Counted from the first letter of the stretch, positions 47,796 to 61,453 are shown. The stretch is 64,000 bases of DNA from Cryptomeria japonica (GCF_030272615.1 NC_081407.1:99181897-99245896); one strand, 5' to 3'. Notes: generated from the sequence alone by a model not told the origin. Made by a program: numbers and translations.

Positions 47796-49671
47796 AGATA
47801 AAATTTGTTTATATACAATATAAAATAATAAGAATCTTATTTGAAAAAAGACCATTTGAATTTTAAAGGAGTTTTAATTTCAAAAAAGATTTCACTTGTC
47901 TTTACCTACAAAGCTTTATAATCAAATTGTAGAAGCTTTATAATCAAATTGTAGAATCTTGGACAATAGAAAAGAGTAAAAATAAAAAAATCACCAAAAA
48001 AGTATTATAATAGTAATGAGTTTCAATTGCAATTGATATATTAGAATTGAAATGTTTCACTTTTTCCCAAAAAAAAGTTATTCAAAGGAGAGATTCGATT
48101 TGAACTTTATAATAAAGTATAATTAATTTGTACTCAAAAGAGTTTGAAAGATATTTTAATTATGAAGTTGACCATGTGAAATGAATCACACTTTTATTTG
48201 TATTTCAAATATGGGCATTAGGTATGAATCTTTGACGATTATGATACATTAGGGCCCCCTGAATCTCCTTTCAAAAACAATCAATATTTAAGAATTAAAA
48301 AAAAGTTTTTGATTATTTTATTATGAGGAGAGAGATAATAGCTTTTCTATTACATTCAATTATTTTATTGGATTGTGTTTTAATCAAGAATAGTAATAAT
48401 AATATATTCAATGTCATTAATATATTTGTTAGGTATAGTAGAGTGGTACAATCATTATAACAAATAGTTATAATAGTAGTTATAAGGCCATCACATTCTT
48501 GTTGGGTATAATAGGACAATAAAGATGTCTAAAACTAAAGATTCCACAATAAAATATAGTCAAAAGTTAGTTTAGTAAGGAATCAAAAAGAAATTAAATA
48601 ATGAAAATTTAAATTGTATAATATAAATCAATAAAGCATGAGTGAAGTCAAATAAAAGTCTTTAATTAATATCAATTAAATATGAATTTGAAACATATAA
48701 ATATTGATTAATCTTGATCGTGAATAAATACCATTAAATGAAATATATACTATGAGCATGGGCATTTCATGTACGATTGAACCAAAAATCGTAAGCATGG
48801 ATTATTTATTGGTGAATCTTAGTCAATTAGCAAATAGTTTGTATGGCCATATTGAAATTGGCAAATATATTGCTCACCACAAGGTGGCCAAATGGACCAA
48901 ATTTTATGAATTATCAATCTAGTGCATTTTAATACACCATAAATTTATTTTATGACACATGTGTACTTAGTATTTTTGCCAATATCAACTATGTGTTTCC
49001 AATGTTGTAATTAATATATTTTCCTAGAATATAGAATGCATGTATTAACTCGCTCATGTATTCATCAATATGATAATAAGGTTTGTTATGTATAATCACC
49101 CATTTTATCAAAAACATTCAATGTTCAATACGTTGAAGGACTCATTTTGTCAATGACATTAAGATATAATTGTGTAGGAGGACCCATTTTGCTAATACTA
49201 TTATAACTCTATGCTAATCATAGGTCCATAATCGCCTTGAAACTTAAAGTGTATGTATTTTGTCGATCTTCAGTTCACACAACATTTACATGTATCATTT
49301 ATTAGCATGTGGGAATTGCCAAATTTTAACTATGCCTTTTACAAATCTTGCAAAATTCAAAAAAAAAATTAGTATACCATCTTAAAAAGTCTAATGAAAT
49401 TCTCCAAATATGGATCAATATAAATACAATTGAAACTATGAATTTTTTGACTCATTTTGTTTGATTTTGAGCTCTTAATTCATATCATGGGAAAGTTACA
49501 ACTATAGGCATTGTTATAGTAGGGAGTCAACAAAAACCTAAAGGTAGGTGAGCATCTTTTTGATACTTTTATAACATGTATTTACCTCTTTGTCATTTTG
49601 AGTTCATTCTTACAAATTATTTAGTAGGGAAACATCCAGGGCCCAAGGAATTAAGGATCTATATTCTATGA
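47796..49671 (+). other. AT-rich sequence, no feature recognised
   Basis: No recognisable coding or repeat structure on either strand. Confidence 0.4.
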
Positions 49672-50971
49672 TGTAATAACCGAGTCTACTCAACCCAAAA
49701 AATTTCAACTATATTTTTTTTTATTCTCTTAATTGTGTTTGATTCATTCGCATACTCTAGGCATCTATCCAAACGAAATAGGCATTCATCCATCCAGAAT
49801 GAGCATCTAACCATACAAGTTAGGCATTTGTCCATACGAGACAGGATGTTTCATTTATCCAATTCGGGATAGGCATCTACCCAAATAGGGTAGGCATCTA
49901 TCCAATCTGGGATAGGAAGTGCTTTGGCAAGAGACTTAGACTCATCGAGACCATTCGGGTCCTGAGTCACTCTCTAAGAACTACACTCCTCTACTAGGAG
50001 TGCACCGAGGTCTTCTTCCTTAGGAGTACATAAAATAACATAATACGAGCTTGAATTCCACCTCGGAATTTGGCCTAAAGCCTCGGGAAGTCAAGCGAAT
50101 CCATACGAGATTCCTTCCGAGTATGGATTGATTTTTTTTTTATTATTCCAATTAGTATTTGCACCATTTGATTAAAATACCAAGGAGATTTGATAACAAA
50201 CTACTCGCCCAAAAACAAATCCTAATCCCCATCCCCGAACACCTGAGTACAAGGGACAACCCCACCCCTAGACTACCTACATACCCGTTTCGACATGGGA
50301 TCAAGGCGTAAAGTATGTAGTTATGGTTTCTAACTATGGTTTAATGTAAATTGTTTGGTGGTTATGCAACCCTTTCTAAGATCAATGTCCCAGACAGTTT
50401 CTCTGCGGTTGCTACCCACGATGGTAGCTCTATAGCAAAAAGGCTCAAGGTGGCCTCATGCTTGTGGCCTAAAACAACTAGGTCCTATTTCCTATTAAAT
50501 GTGTCACCCTTAACCCATTTATCATCCGCCAAAGTCCATCAAGATAAATAAATTCCAGAACGTCACACATAACCAACCCTAATGGGGTTTTCTAAGGTTT
50601 AACTGAGCGGATGTAAATTCTTTTAAAATTTATCTTTTTTAGATTATCGATCCAAGAGGGATTACCCGCCCCTTGGATTTTAACTTCCATATGACCCTTA
50701 TTTCTCCCCGACGGTTTATAGGGGCAATGCCATAGACGTCATTGTTGTATCTTTATTAGGCGTAAAGTGCAGTAGTTCAACATGACAACATTACCCATAA
50801 GCATGACCCAAAGGCACCATAGATACCGAACGCTGCTAGTTTTTGTTTCAACTCCACTTATTTAGTTATCTAACTAGGAATGAACCATAAGTTCATGAAA
50901 GCTTGAATACACATTACACTTAACAATTACGAAACTATTACATGAAAAAAATGAATTATTTCTTGAAATTG
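49672..50971 (-). mobile_element. Chromovirus LTR copy 1, truncated
   Basis: On the plus strand it starts TGTAATAACC and follows copies 2 and 3 for about 1.2 kb (the GGCATCTATCC repeats, the TGCACCGAGGTC phrase, the GGGATTACCCGCCCCTTGG phrase, ACCGAACGCTGCTAG). It is cut where copy 2 begins. By eye it is the most diverged copy. Confidence 0.8.
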
Positions 50972-52872
50972 TGTAATAACCCACTTTACTTAACCCAACA
51001 AAATTTGACCACTCTTTTTCTTTTTTTTTAATTTAATCATTGTATTTGATTCAATCGCATACTCTGGGCATCCATCCATTTGGATTAGGCATTCATCCAT
51101 CTGGGATGAGCATCTAACCATATGGGTTAGGCATTTGTCTATACGGAACAAAAGGTTTCATCTATCCAATACGGGATAGGCATCTATCCAAACGGGGTAG
51201 GCATCTATCCAATTGGGATAAGAGGTGCTCTGGCCAGAGACTTAGACTCATCGGGACCATTTGGGTCCTGAGTCACTCACTAAGTACTACACTCCTCTAA
51301 CAGGAGTGCACCGAGGTCGCCGTCCTTAGGAGAAATCAAAAAAACATAATGCAAGCTTGAATTCCACCTCGGAATTTGTCTTAAAGCCTCGAGAAGACAA
51401 GCGAATCCATACAGGATTCCTTCTGAGTATGCATTGAATTACTTTTTCTTTTATTATACTTATCTTTCGAATTAGGATTCTTTGCGATCCTTCTTCTTAC
51501 CAAAACCTAGACCCCATTCACAAACGCTTGAGTACTAGGGACAATTTCATCCCTAGACTGCCTACATACCCGTTTCGGCACAAGATCAAGGCGTAAAGTA
51601 TGTAGTTATGTTTTCTACTCTATGGTTTGATGTAAACTGGTTAGTGGGTATGCAACCCTTTCTAGGGTCAATGTCCCAGACAGTTTCTCTGTGGTTGCTA
51701 CCCACGGTGGTAGCACTTAAGCAAAGGCTCAAGATGGCCTATTGCTTGTGGCCTAAAACAACTACATCCTAATACCTATCATAAGCGTCACCCTTGACCC
51801 AATTGTTAATCGCCAACAACTCTTTGAGGTTAAATCAATTTCATAAAAGCATTTCACTCAATCAACCCTAAAGGGGGTTTACTATGGTTTAACTCAACGG
51901 ATGAAAAAAATCATTTAAGGATTATCTTATTAGATTATCGATCCAAGGGGGATTACCCGCCCCTTGGATTTTAACTTCCAAGTGTCCCTTATTACTCCCC
52001 GACGAGTTATAGGGACGATGCCATAGACATCGTTGATGCAGCTTTATTAGGCATTAAGTGCAGTAGTTCAACACGACTACATTACCCGTAAGCATGACCC
52101 AGAGGCACCGTAAATACCGAACGCTGCTAGGTTTTGGTTTTCCGAATTCCTTTATTCAATTTTCTAACTAAGAAGCTATGAAAAACGTCATGCTTGAAAA
52201 AAAATTATGAAATGAATGTACATAATTGGACATTGCAAAGTTTAATTAATCGAAATAACTACTTCTATGGCATTCATGTACCACTTGATAAAAATACCAT
52301 CCTTCTGCAATTAAACTATTTAATATTTCAAACTTGAAATGTAACTTACACAATAATGACAATTACGAAATTCACATATTGATAATTAAAAATGTGTAAC
52401 TTGCATGGAGATGACGAAGACGTCAATAAATGCAATTAATGTATAAGTAGTTCGCATGATGCAAGAATAGTGTAACTTACATGCAAGATTAAGCAATATT
52501 TTATTCCTACCACAGGAATAATTAATTATAAAGTCACAGGTTCCAAAAATAGCAATTAGTTTAGACATAGACAAATTTTGGATCAAATCATAATAATATA
52601 AATTAATTACTTATAATGAATCTAAAATGCCAACTAAGAAACCCAATAAATCTCAAATAGATTGAGAGATTCCAATTATTTACTTTAATTTACAATTACG
52701 AATTTTCTACACAATGATCCCAATTATTTATAGATTTTTCTAAGTTTAATTTACTAACTTAAAATTTATACTAAAAAAAAAATAATAACAATTCCTAAAT
52801 TGCAAATTATAAATATATATATAAAACTAAATAATAAAAAAAAGAACGAAACTTGTATTTTTATAAGTTAAT

Positions 52873-52888
52873 GGGGGGGGGGGGGGGG
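52873..52888 (+). repeat. G16 homopolymer in LTR copy 2
   Basis: Sixteen Gs followed by AGGGTGGGGG. The matching site in copy 3 (56340-56346) has seven Gs then TGGGGG. Confidence 0.95.
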
Positions 52889-53629
52889 AGGGTGGGGGCC
52901 GCAGGTCCCATCACCCCTACATACCTGTAGGTGCAAGCCTGCAGAGACGAGGGGACACCATGGGCCCCTCCACTCCCCCTGCGGCCACTGCCGTAACAGT
53001 GACCACAGGGGAAGTGGAGGGTACCACTTCCTCGGCGGTTACAATAACACCGCCTTCCCTTGCACGTTGCCCGATAAATACTTCGTGCGCAAACTTTACA
53101 ACATACTTTATTTATTTAGTTATTACCATTTTTTGTATAATTTAATAATATATATATGGTTTTATTCCAGTTTATTTAATGATATAAGAGGGTTATATAT
53201 ATATATATATGTTATTATAAAAATAAGAATAAGAATTTATTCATAGGCATGGAAGATGATAGAGGAAATTTATTTCAGATGATCTCATAGGAGCCCAGGG
53301 AATACACTGTGCTTGAATTTGAGGCAGCAATACAACAGAGAGCTAAATCTCCTTAGAGATAGGCACATATATAAATTTTGATTTCACAGAGATCATATTC
53401 AACAAATCTGTCTTATGTTGAGATAATAAATTTTTTGATGAGATTTCCAGGAAATTGATATTCACAGAGAGAGATTTCTGAAAACAAGATAATATTTCCA
53501 CAGGGATTTTATACAATAAATCTGAGAAGAATTCTACTTGAAGTACTATATCACATAGCGAGATTTCTTAATACAATGATTATATGCATAGAGAAAGAAA
53601 TTATTTACAGAGATAAAAGATTTTGAGTT

Positions 53630-53966
53630 TGAAACAAGATTTTATTTCTTTAATCTAAATCACAGCAAGAATTTGAACTATATTTTATTTATCTAATCTA
53701 ATTCACAGCAAGTATCTAAAACAAGATTTCATTAATCTAATTCACAGCAAGAAATTGAAACAAGATTTCATTTAGTTAATCTAATTCACAGCAAGAAATT
53801 GAAACAAGATTTTATTTAGTTAATCTAATTCACAACAAGAATTGAAACAAGATTTCATTTAGTTAATCTAATTCACAACAAGAATTGAAACAATATTTCA
53901 TTTAGTTAATCTAATTCACAGCAAGAAATTGAAACAAGATTCTATTAATCTAATTCACAACAAGAA
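53630..53966 (+). repeat. Tandem array of ~37-44-bp units in LTR copy 2
   Basis: About eight units on the pattern GAAACAAGATTTCATTTAG..TTAATCTAATTCACAGCAAG follow head to tail with small length changes. Copy 3 has no such array at the matching place, where a 1-kb insert lies instead. Confidence 0.8.
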
Positions 53967-54524
53967 CAAGATGCATGTTTCAAATAAATAAATAAAAGAA
54001 CCTGGATACTTGCAACTTGATGTAGAATCCCCTCTGAATTCTTCAACTAGCCTCCCTTGGTCCTTCCTTGCAAGCTTGGAAAAAAATTTCTTCAAACCAA
54101 CCTTAACTATTCTCCAAATGATAATATGACTACTAAAAACAACTATTTGAGAAAACTTTCTTCAAACAATAACCGACTCCCTCTTTTGAAAACTTGCATA
54201 CAATATATAGGGAAAATCCCTTAATTCCACTATCTAGAGAAATTAATTAAGAATGAGATTCTTTTTCCAATATTGGACCCATGCAAAACTGATTAATATC
54301 CTAGTGGAGGAATTAAAGAATGAAGACTCCTTTAGAAGATTCTAATTCCTCCTACAACATGTGCCATAATTGGGAATGGGAAAATAAAAATAAAAATAAA
54401 TAATGCCTTTTGCATTATATTATCCAAGTGTGTGTAATAACCCATCTATACTTAACTCGACAAAATTGGACCTCTTTTTTTTTATTCAATTTAATCATTT
54501 GTGTTTGATTCAATCGCATACTCT

Positions 54525-54690
54525 GGGCATCCATCCATTTGGATTAGGCATTCATCCATTCGGGGTGAGCATCTAACCATATGGGTTAGGCATTTGTCCA
54601 TACGAGACATAGGGTTTCATCTATCCAATACAGTATAGGCATCTACCCATACGGGGTAGGCATCTATCCAATTGGGATATGAGGTGCTCT
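54525..54690 (+). repeat. ~21-bp GGCATC-CATCC repeat block in the LTR
   Basis: Six or seven imperfect units of the form GGCATCTATCCATACGGGAT stand in a row. The same block occurs in copy 1 (about 49755-49915), copy 2 (about 51065-51225) and the 5' LTR (63858-64000). Units contain the short inverted pair ATCC/GGAT. Confidence 0.85.
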
Positions 54691-57074
54691 GGCCAGAGAC
54701 TTAGACTCATCAGGACCATTCGGGTCCTGAGTCACTCGCTAAGTACTACACTCTTCTAATAGGAGTGCACCGAGGTCGTCGTCCTTAGGAGAAATCAAAA
54801 TAACATAATACAAGCTTGAATTCCGCTTCGAAATTTGGCTTAAAGCCTCGGGTAGTCAAGCGAATCCATATGGGATTCCTTCCAAGTATGCATTGAATTA
54901 CTTTCTTCTTTTATTTATACTTATCTTTTGAATTAGAATTCTTCTCAACCCATCTTCTTACCAAAGCCTAGACCCCGCCCACGAATGCCTGAGTACTAGG
55001 GAAAACTTCGTCCCTAGACTGCCTACATAGCCATTTCGGCACGGGATCAAGGCGTAAAGTATGTAGTTCCATTTTCTACTCTATGGTTTGATGTAAACTG
55101 GTTAGTGGGTACGCAACCCTTTCTAGGGTCAATGTCCCAAACAGTTTCTCTGCGGTTGCTACCCACGGTGGTAGCACTTAAACAAAGGCTCGAGATGTCC
55201 TATTGTTTGTGGCCTAAAACAACTACATCCTAATACCTATCATAAGCGTCACCCTTGACCCAATTGTCAATCGCCAATATCTCTTCAAGAATAAATCAAT
55301 TTCATAAAATCATTTCATTCAATCAACCCTAACAGGGGTTTACTATGGATTAACTCAGTGGATGTAAGATCATTTAAGGATTATCTTATTAGATTATCGA
55401 TCCAAGGGGGATTACCCACCCCTTGGATTTTAACTTCCAAGTGTCCCTTATTACTCCTCGACGATTTATAGGGACGATGCCACAGACATCGTTGATGCAG
55501 CTTTATTAGGCGTTAAGTGCAGTAGTTCAACACAATGGCATTACCCGTAACCGTGACCCAAAGGCATTGTATATACCGAACGCTGCTAGGTTTTGGTTTT
55601 CCAACTTCCTTTATTTAGTTTTCTAACTAAGAAGCTATGAAGAAATCATGCTTGAAAATAATCATGAAATGAATGTACATAATTAGACATTGTGAAGTTT
55701 AATTAATTGAACAACTACTTCGATGGCATTCAAGTACCATTTGATAAAAAGAAATACCATTCTTCTACAACTAAACAAATTAATACATATATTGGTATGA
55801 TAATGGCAATTATGAACTCACATATTAAAACCTGTAACTTGTATGAAGATGATGGAAATGTAACTTGCTCATCAATGAATGTAAATTAATATATAAGTAA
55901 TGAAAAAATAGTGTCATTTACATACAAAATTAAGAAGTGTTTACTTCTATCATGAGAATAATTAATTATAGAGTTCTAGTTCAAAATGAGCAATTAGTTT
56001 ATACTTTTGGCGATTTTGGATCAATCATAATAATAAGACTTAATTGTTTTAAGTAAGCCTAAAATTACCGGCCAAGTAATCCAATAAATCCTCAATGGAT
56101 TGAGAGATTCCAATTATTCACAATAATTTAAAATTACAAATCTATTACACAATAATCCTAATTATTTATAAATTTTCCCTAAGTTTAATTTACTAATTTA
56201 ACAATTATTAACAATTAAACTAAAAATTTAAACTAAAGTAATTACTAACAAATTCCAATTTATAAATTTAAAATATAAAATAAAAATCTAAATACATTAA
56301 GAAAGATAAGCGAAATTCTTTTTTTTTTGTTAGTTAATAGGGGGGGTGGGGGCCAAAGGTCCCATCACCCCTGCGGTTCTGCAAGGTTGAGGGGACACCG
56401 TGGGCCCTTCCACTCCCCCTGCAGCCACTGTCGTGACAGTGACCGCAGAGGTAGTGGAGGGTACCACTACCCCAGCGGTTACCGGTACCGTTGTCCCAAT
56501 GGTTACCGTATCTCCGCCTCCCATGCGTTGACCGCCATAAATATGATTTTCGATAACGCTTCGCATTATATATATTTTTTGTTAAGTTTTAATATTTGCT
56601 AAGTATAAATGTATAGGTATATTTATATATATATGGTTTGTTTTTATTTTTTTATTTCTAGTTTATTTGATAGCATAAGAGAGAAATATATAAACAAATA
56701 TATATGTAATAGAAATGTTAATGTAAAACAAATGATAATAAAAATCTATTCATAGGGATGAAATAACACAGAGGATTAAATTGCTGCAGCAATGTACAGA
56801 TAACCAATTTATCACAGAGATAGGTAGATGATTATGTTGAGAAAAACAAAGCTTTCAAAGAAGATTTTTCAGGAGCTAATATTCACAGAGAGGGATTTCG
56901 AGAATAAATAAATAACAGAACAATAATGAGAAAGATTCATATTTGATATACTATTTCTCATAGTGAGATTCCTAAATGTAAATGATTATACGCATAGAGA
57001 GAAAAAGAATTACTTACAGAGATAGGAAAAGAAAAACTGAGTTTTTCAAAGAAAATAACAGAGATGTTGAAAAG

Positions 57075-58080
57075 TGTAATGCCCCGCCAGGAAACCCCGA
57101 AGGGATAAAGCCATAATGAGTTTTTAAACCAATTCATATTATTAAATCTCAGACAACCATTAATCAAATAAATAAGATATTTAATCTCCAACAAAAACAT
57201 CATAGCCATACTGGTTCAAAATCAATCTCTATAGATTCATAATTTCTCAAACCTAGATGCATTATACGGATTACGAAAATATATAAATGCAGAAAGAGAA
57301 TCTAAATGGAGATAATCATTTCCAAAATCCAAATCTTAATTCCCTACGCACGTATAGCAGAATCCAAAATGAACTGTTAATTAAAGAGTATATTTATTAT
57401 ACCACGATAAATAAAATATACACAATTAACGACTAATAGTGCACAATAACCCAGTTAATTATTAGTTAATATATAAATACTCAAAATAATCACTAAGGAC
57501 TAATTAATCAATTTAACCAAACACACCAGGCACGCAAACCGAGAAGGTCAACCAAACAGACGACTCGCAACCCAAACAAAAAGGGATTACCGACGACGAC
57601 TGGCGATGCTCACTTGAGCACGACTAAGGCCGACTAGGGTCTTACGACCACCTAATCCAACTCTAAGGATAAAAGAGGAACACTCAAACCTGCACATCCA
57701 GGTGAAGACGAACCTCGCACTCATGCGGCGTTGTAATTTTAAATGAAAAGCTTGAATGAAGATTATGAATGGATCTTAATGGATGAATCCTTGCTTGTGA
57801 TTATATTTCCATCTTTTGAAAGAAAATTATCCTGATTATGAATTATCTCGTTATTAAGATAGTTAGCTTATTGGATTAATTGTGTGAGTTATGAGAATTG
57901 TGAAATTTAAGTAATCTCGTTGGGAAACTCTTTAGGTGTTAGTTGAAGTCTTCCGCTATGTAATCTGAATCTTTGATATCTTGTTGCATCTTATGTGTTG
58001 TAACTTAAAAAAAAAAAAAATTGCACTCTATTCTTGTGTTATGGCTCATTCCCTTTGGGGTTTCTTGGCGGGGCATTACA
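57075..58080. mobile_element. 1,006-bp insert with ~35-bp inverted ends and AAAAG target duplication
   Basis: The left end TGTAATGCCCCGCCAGG and the right end CTTGGCGGGGCATTACA are inverted copies over about 35 bases with three or four mismatches. AAAAG stands at 57070-57074 and at 58081-58085. The insert encodes no protein, and an A14 run lies near 58007. The TG..CA ends and 5-bp duplication fit a solo LTR or small LTR-derived unit. The long inverted repeats also allow a foldback or DNA element. Confidence 0.8.
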
Positions 58081-58609
58081 AAAAGCATGATTTATTTTAT
58101 TTTATTTTATTTTATATTCAATATCATCTCTAGATTTCAAAAAGAAAACAAAAAAGCAAAAATCTGATTTTGTTCATTTTAAATAGATTAAATAAAATAT
58201 ACAAGAGAAATTTGCATTTGTATTTTAAAAGGAGAAAGAAGTTATATCACTGCATTTATTTAATGATAAAAAATAGATTTTCTTCCTATCTAACAATTAA
58301 GAAATGATTTCTTTCATAAAACTATATTCAACTAAAGAATCTAGAAACTATATTTTTTTTGATAATGCAAATTTCTCATATGTAAATGAGGGATGACAAA
58401 AGGAGAGAACCTAGCTTATCGAAGTTCGATGTTGAATCCTCTAGCTATCCCTTTTTTTTAGATCCTTCCTTGCAACTTGAGAGAAATCTTCAAGGACAAC
58501 TTAACAATCTTGCAACGAAAATGAGACTACCAAAGAAGATCCTACTACTAAGAACTTGGGAAATTTCCTTCAAAACATAATCAACTCCCTTTTTTGAAAA
58601 CTTGCATAC

Positions 58610-58617
58610 TATATATA
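58610..58617 (-). promoter_or_regulatory. TATA box in the chromovirus 3' LTR
   Basis: TATATATA lies about 330 bases from the U3 start at 58943, with the related run in copy 2 near 54203. It would direct minus-strand transcription. Confidence 0.55.
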
Positions 58618-58943
58618 GGAAAAATCCCTCAATTCCACTATCTAGAGAATTTAATTAAAAATGAGATTCTTTTCCAATATTGAACTCATGCAAATTGATT
58701 AAAAACCTAGTGGGGGAGTTACATGCAAGGCATTGAAGATTCCTCTAGAAGCTTCTAATTCCTCCTACGACATGTGCCATAATTGGGGGTGGGAAAATAA
58801 AAATAAAAATAATTATATTCTCCAAGTGTGTGTGTGTGTCCATTTTTATTCTTTTATAATATTCATTCAATTATTTTCAATAGCTCAACCAAAATATAAT
58901 AGAATTCTATCAAACCAAAAAGTGATAAAGGAGGGTTGTGACA

Positions 58944-58961
58944 TCCTCCCCCCCTTAATTT
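58944..58961 (-). promoter_or_regulatory. Polypurine tract of the chromovirus
   Basis: On the minus strand AAATTAAGGGGGGGAGGA runs directly into the LTR start TGTCACAACCC. Confidence 0.85.
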
Positions 58962-59600
58962 GTGGATCATCTTGATGCACTTATTGAATGTATCCAAAAG
59001 AGTCTATAGTTCATGATTAGTTTAAAACAAAAAAGGAAACAACTATTGCATTTTCCTAGTATCTTCCCACGTGGCATTTTTTTCATCATACTAAGTCCAT
59101 TGTACTTTGCATTGATCAACCTCTTTGTTGCGCAATTGGTACTAGTGCCTCTCCAAGATATTGAATGGCTTTATCATTATTCCTCCCATTTCCTGGACCT
59201 GTAAAGCATCCCAATTCAAAATGTGTTTTTCATCAGGTACATACTTTTTAAGAAGAGATACATTGAAGACATCATGGATTCAACTCAACTGGGGAGTTAA
59301 GGCCAACCGGTATGCGATTGGGTTCATCCTTCAAAATATTTCAAAAGGTCCAACATAACGAGGTGCAAGCTTGGTCTTTTTCCCAAATCTTATAGAACTC
59401 TTGTGTGGCCTAACCCTTAGGAAGACCTTTTCTCCCACCTCAAACTCCCTTGGTGTCATTTTCTTGTCTGCATAACTTTTTTGCCTATCGGAGGCTTCCT
59501 TCAATCTTTGCCAAATTCCCTTAGTTTTCCTTTACATCTCCTTCAACATATCTGGTCCAACTATTACTCTATCTTCAAGACTATCCCAACTCAAAGGTGT

Positions 59601-60443
59601 TCAACATGGCCTACCATACAATGCTTCAAAAGGTGCCATTCCCAAAGATGTTTGATATGTATTATTGTAAGCAAACTCTACCAGAGGTAGGTACTCTTCC
59701 CATTTCTTTTGATGGTCCATGCAGTACATGAGAAGTAGGTCTTCCAAAATCTGATTTGTCCTCTCCGTTTGACCGTCGGTTTCAGGATGGTATGCAGTGC
59801 TAAAATTTAGTTGAGTTCCCAGAGCTGATTGAAGAGTTGTCCAAAACCTTGAAGTGAATCTAGCATCTCTATCTGATATGATTTTCTCTGGCATTCCATG
59901 CAACCTAAATATTTCCTTAACAAAGCGCCTTGCCAAGGTAGGTGCATCATCCGTCAGATTTCCTGGTATAAAGTGTGCCACCTTAGTGAGTTTGTCGATT
60001 ACCACCATTATTGTATCATGCCTAGAATGTGACATGGGCAACCCTTGCACAAAATCCATGCTAATAACTTACCACTTGTGTTGAGGTACATCGTGTAACT
60101 GTAATAATCCAATTGGATGTCTATGTTTTGCCTTTACTCTTTGAAACTTCAAACATTTAGCCACATATTTGACTATGTCATTCTTCATCCCTTGCCAGTA
60201 GTATAACTTCTTTAGATCTGCATAAAGTTTGTTAACCCCCGGGTGCCCTGAATAAGGGGCATTATGAGCCTCCAACAAGACTACTTTCCTTAAGTCTCCT
60301 GAATTGGGAATATAGATTTTATTATTATATCTGAGCAACCCATCCTCATCCAATGTATACCCTTCAACCTTTGGATCGGTTGGATCATATTCTAAAGTTA
60401 ATTTGACTTTCTCATACCATGGGTCATGTCCCTGTTCATCCAT
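59601..60443 (-). pseudogene. int: Chromovirus integrase
   Basis: 60443-60069 carries the zinc module (HNAPYSGHPG..; the second Cys of the CxxC pair reads Phe in CLKFQ). A TAA follows, then 60059-59601 has the core with D in SMDFVQG, D in ISDRDARF and E in DGQTERTN, all in place, and the WEEYLPLVEFAYNN and FEALYGRPC motifs. After TGA 59601-59603 the C-terminal region continues to the chromodomain with several more stops. The triad is intact but the zinc site is damaged. Confidence 0.83.
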
Positions 60444-60685
60444 TACTTGCCTTTTGAAAAAAGTTTTGAATGTTATATAGTCATCAAGTGTCTCCTCCTA
60501 CTTAAAGCATCTGCCACCCTATTTTCCTTCCCCTTAATATATTCAATCTCGAAATCATATTCACTTAGAAACTCTAACCACCTTTTATGTCTAGCATTTA
60601 AGTGGGGTTGGGTAAAGATGTACTTTAATCCTTGGTTATCTGACTTTAACTCAAAGGGCTTCCCTAGTAAGAAGTGTCTCCATTT

Positions 60686-61453
60686 CTATAGGGCATGCAT
60701 GATCACTGCTAACTCTAAGTCGTGAGGTGCATAGTTAACTTCATCAGTCTTCAGCTTCCTGGATTCATAAGCTACTACCCCTTCATCTTGAACAAGTACT
60801 CTTCCTAAACCTTCAATGGAAGCGTCAGTTACGACTGTGAAGTGTCCATTCAGATCTGGTACTTTTAGAATGGGTGTTGAAGTTAGTTTCCTTTTCAAAA
60901 TTTGGAATGCCTTGTCACTTTGTTCTGTCCACATGAACCTTTTACCCTTCCTCTGTAATGAGGTGATGAGGTTTGCTATCTTAGAGAATCCTTCCACAAG
61001 CCTCCTATAGTACCCTGCTAGCCCCATAAACCTTCTTACCTCTGAAACATTTTTAGGGATCAGCCATTCTACTATTGCCTCCTTTATCTTATCTGGATCA
61101 ACTTCTATTCCTTCCTTTGATATTATATGTCTAAGGTAGTGAATCTTTTCCTCGAAGAAGGCACATTTTGACAATTTCCCATATAACTTATGTTATCTTA
61201 ACCTTTGCAAAACAATTTGTAGGTGTACTAGATGTTCCTCCTCATTCCTAGAGTAAATCAATATGTCATCCAGAAATACCAAAACAAATTTGTCCAAGTA
61301 GTCATGGAGTACACTATTCATTAAGTTCATGAATGCAGTTGGGGCATTGGTTACACCAAAAGGAACTACTATGAATTCATAATGCCCATCTCCAGTCCTG
61401 AAAGTTGTCTTCGGAATGTCCTCCTCCTTAATTCTAAGTTGATGATATCCTAA
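60686..61453 (-). pseudogene. Chromovirus RT palm to RNase H
   Basis: After the first stop the same frame gives the RT palm with FLDDILIYS (about 61255), TAA at 61193-61195, then KLSKCAFF..IHYLRHIIS, the thumb, and the RNase H start with the Asp of VVTDAS (about 60820). The TAG at 60686-60688 falls before the WRHFLLGKPF stretch. RNase H continues with SDNQGLKYI and reaches VADALSRR near 60505. Confidence 0.8.

Larger units (their letters stand above)
50972..54432 (-). mobile_element. Chromovirus LTR copy 2, cut by copy 3
   Basis: It starts TGTAATAACCC and matches copy 3 almost to its end, stopping at CCAAGTGTG where copy 3 begins, about 95 bases short of the LTR's far end. A G16 tract lies at 52873-52888, and a tandem array present only here lies at 53630-53966. 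A TATA-like run (minus strand) is near 54203. Confidence 0.8.
54433..58943 (-). mobile_element. 3' LTR of the chromovirus (copy 3)
   Basis: On the minus strand it starts TGTCACAACCC at 58943 after a purine tract and ends GGGTTATTACA at 54433. The length is 4,511 bases, or about 3.5 kb without the 1,006-bp insert and its duplication at 57075-58085. It carries a TATA box and the 21-bp repeat block. Confidence 0.82.

Noticed and set aside
49755-49915. Possible CRISPR-like repeat/spacer pattern
   Set aside because: The ~21-bp units are adjacent and degenerate without unique spacers, lie in an LTR, and the DNA is of plant type.
52960-53145. Thr/Ala/Val-rich small frame in LTR copy 2 (and its counterpart near 56330-56600)
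   Set aside because: It is not kept in the same strand or frame between the two LTR copies, so it is not a gene.
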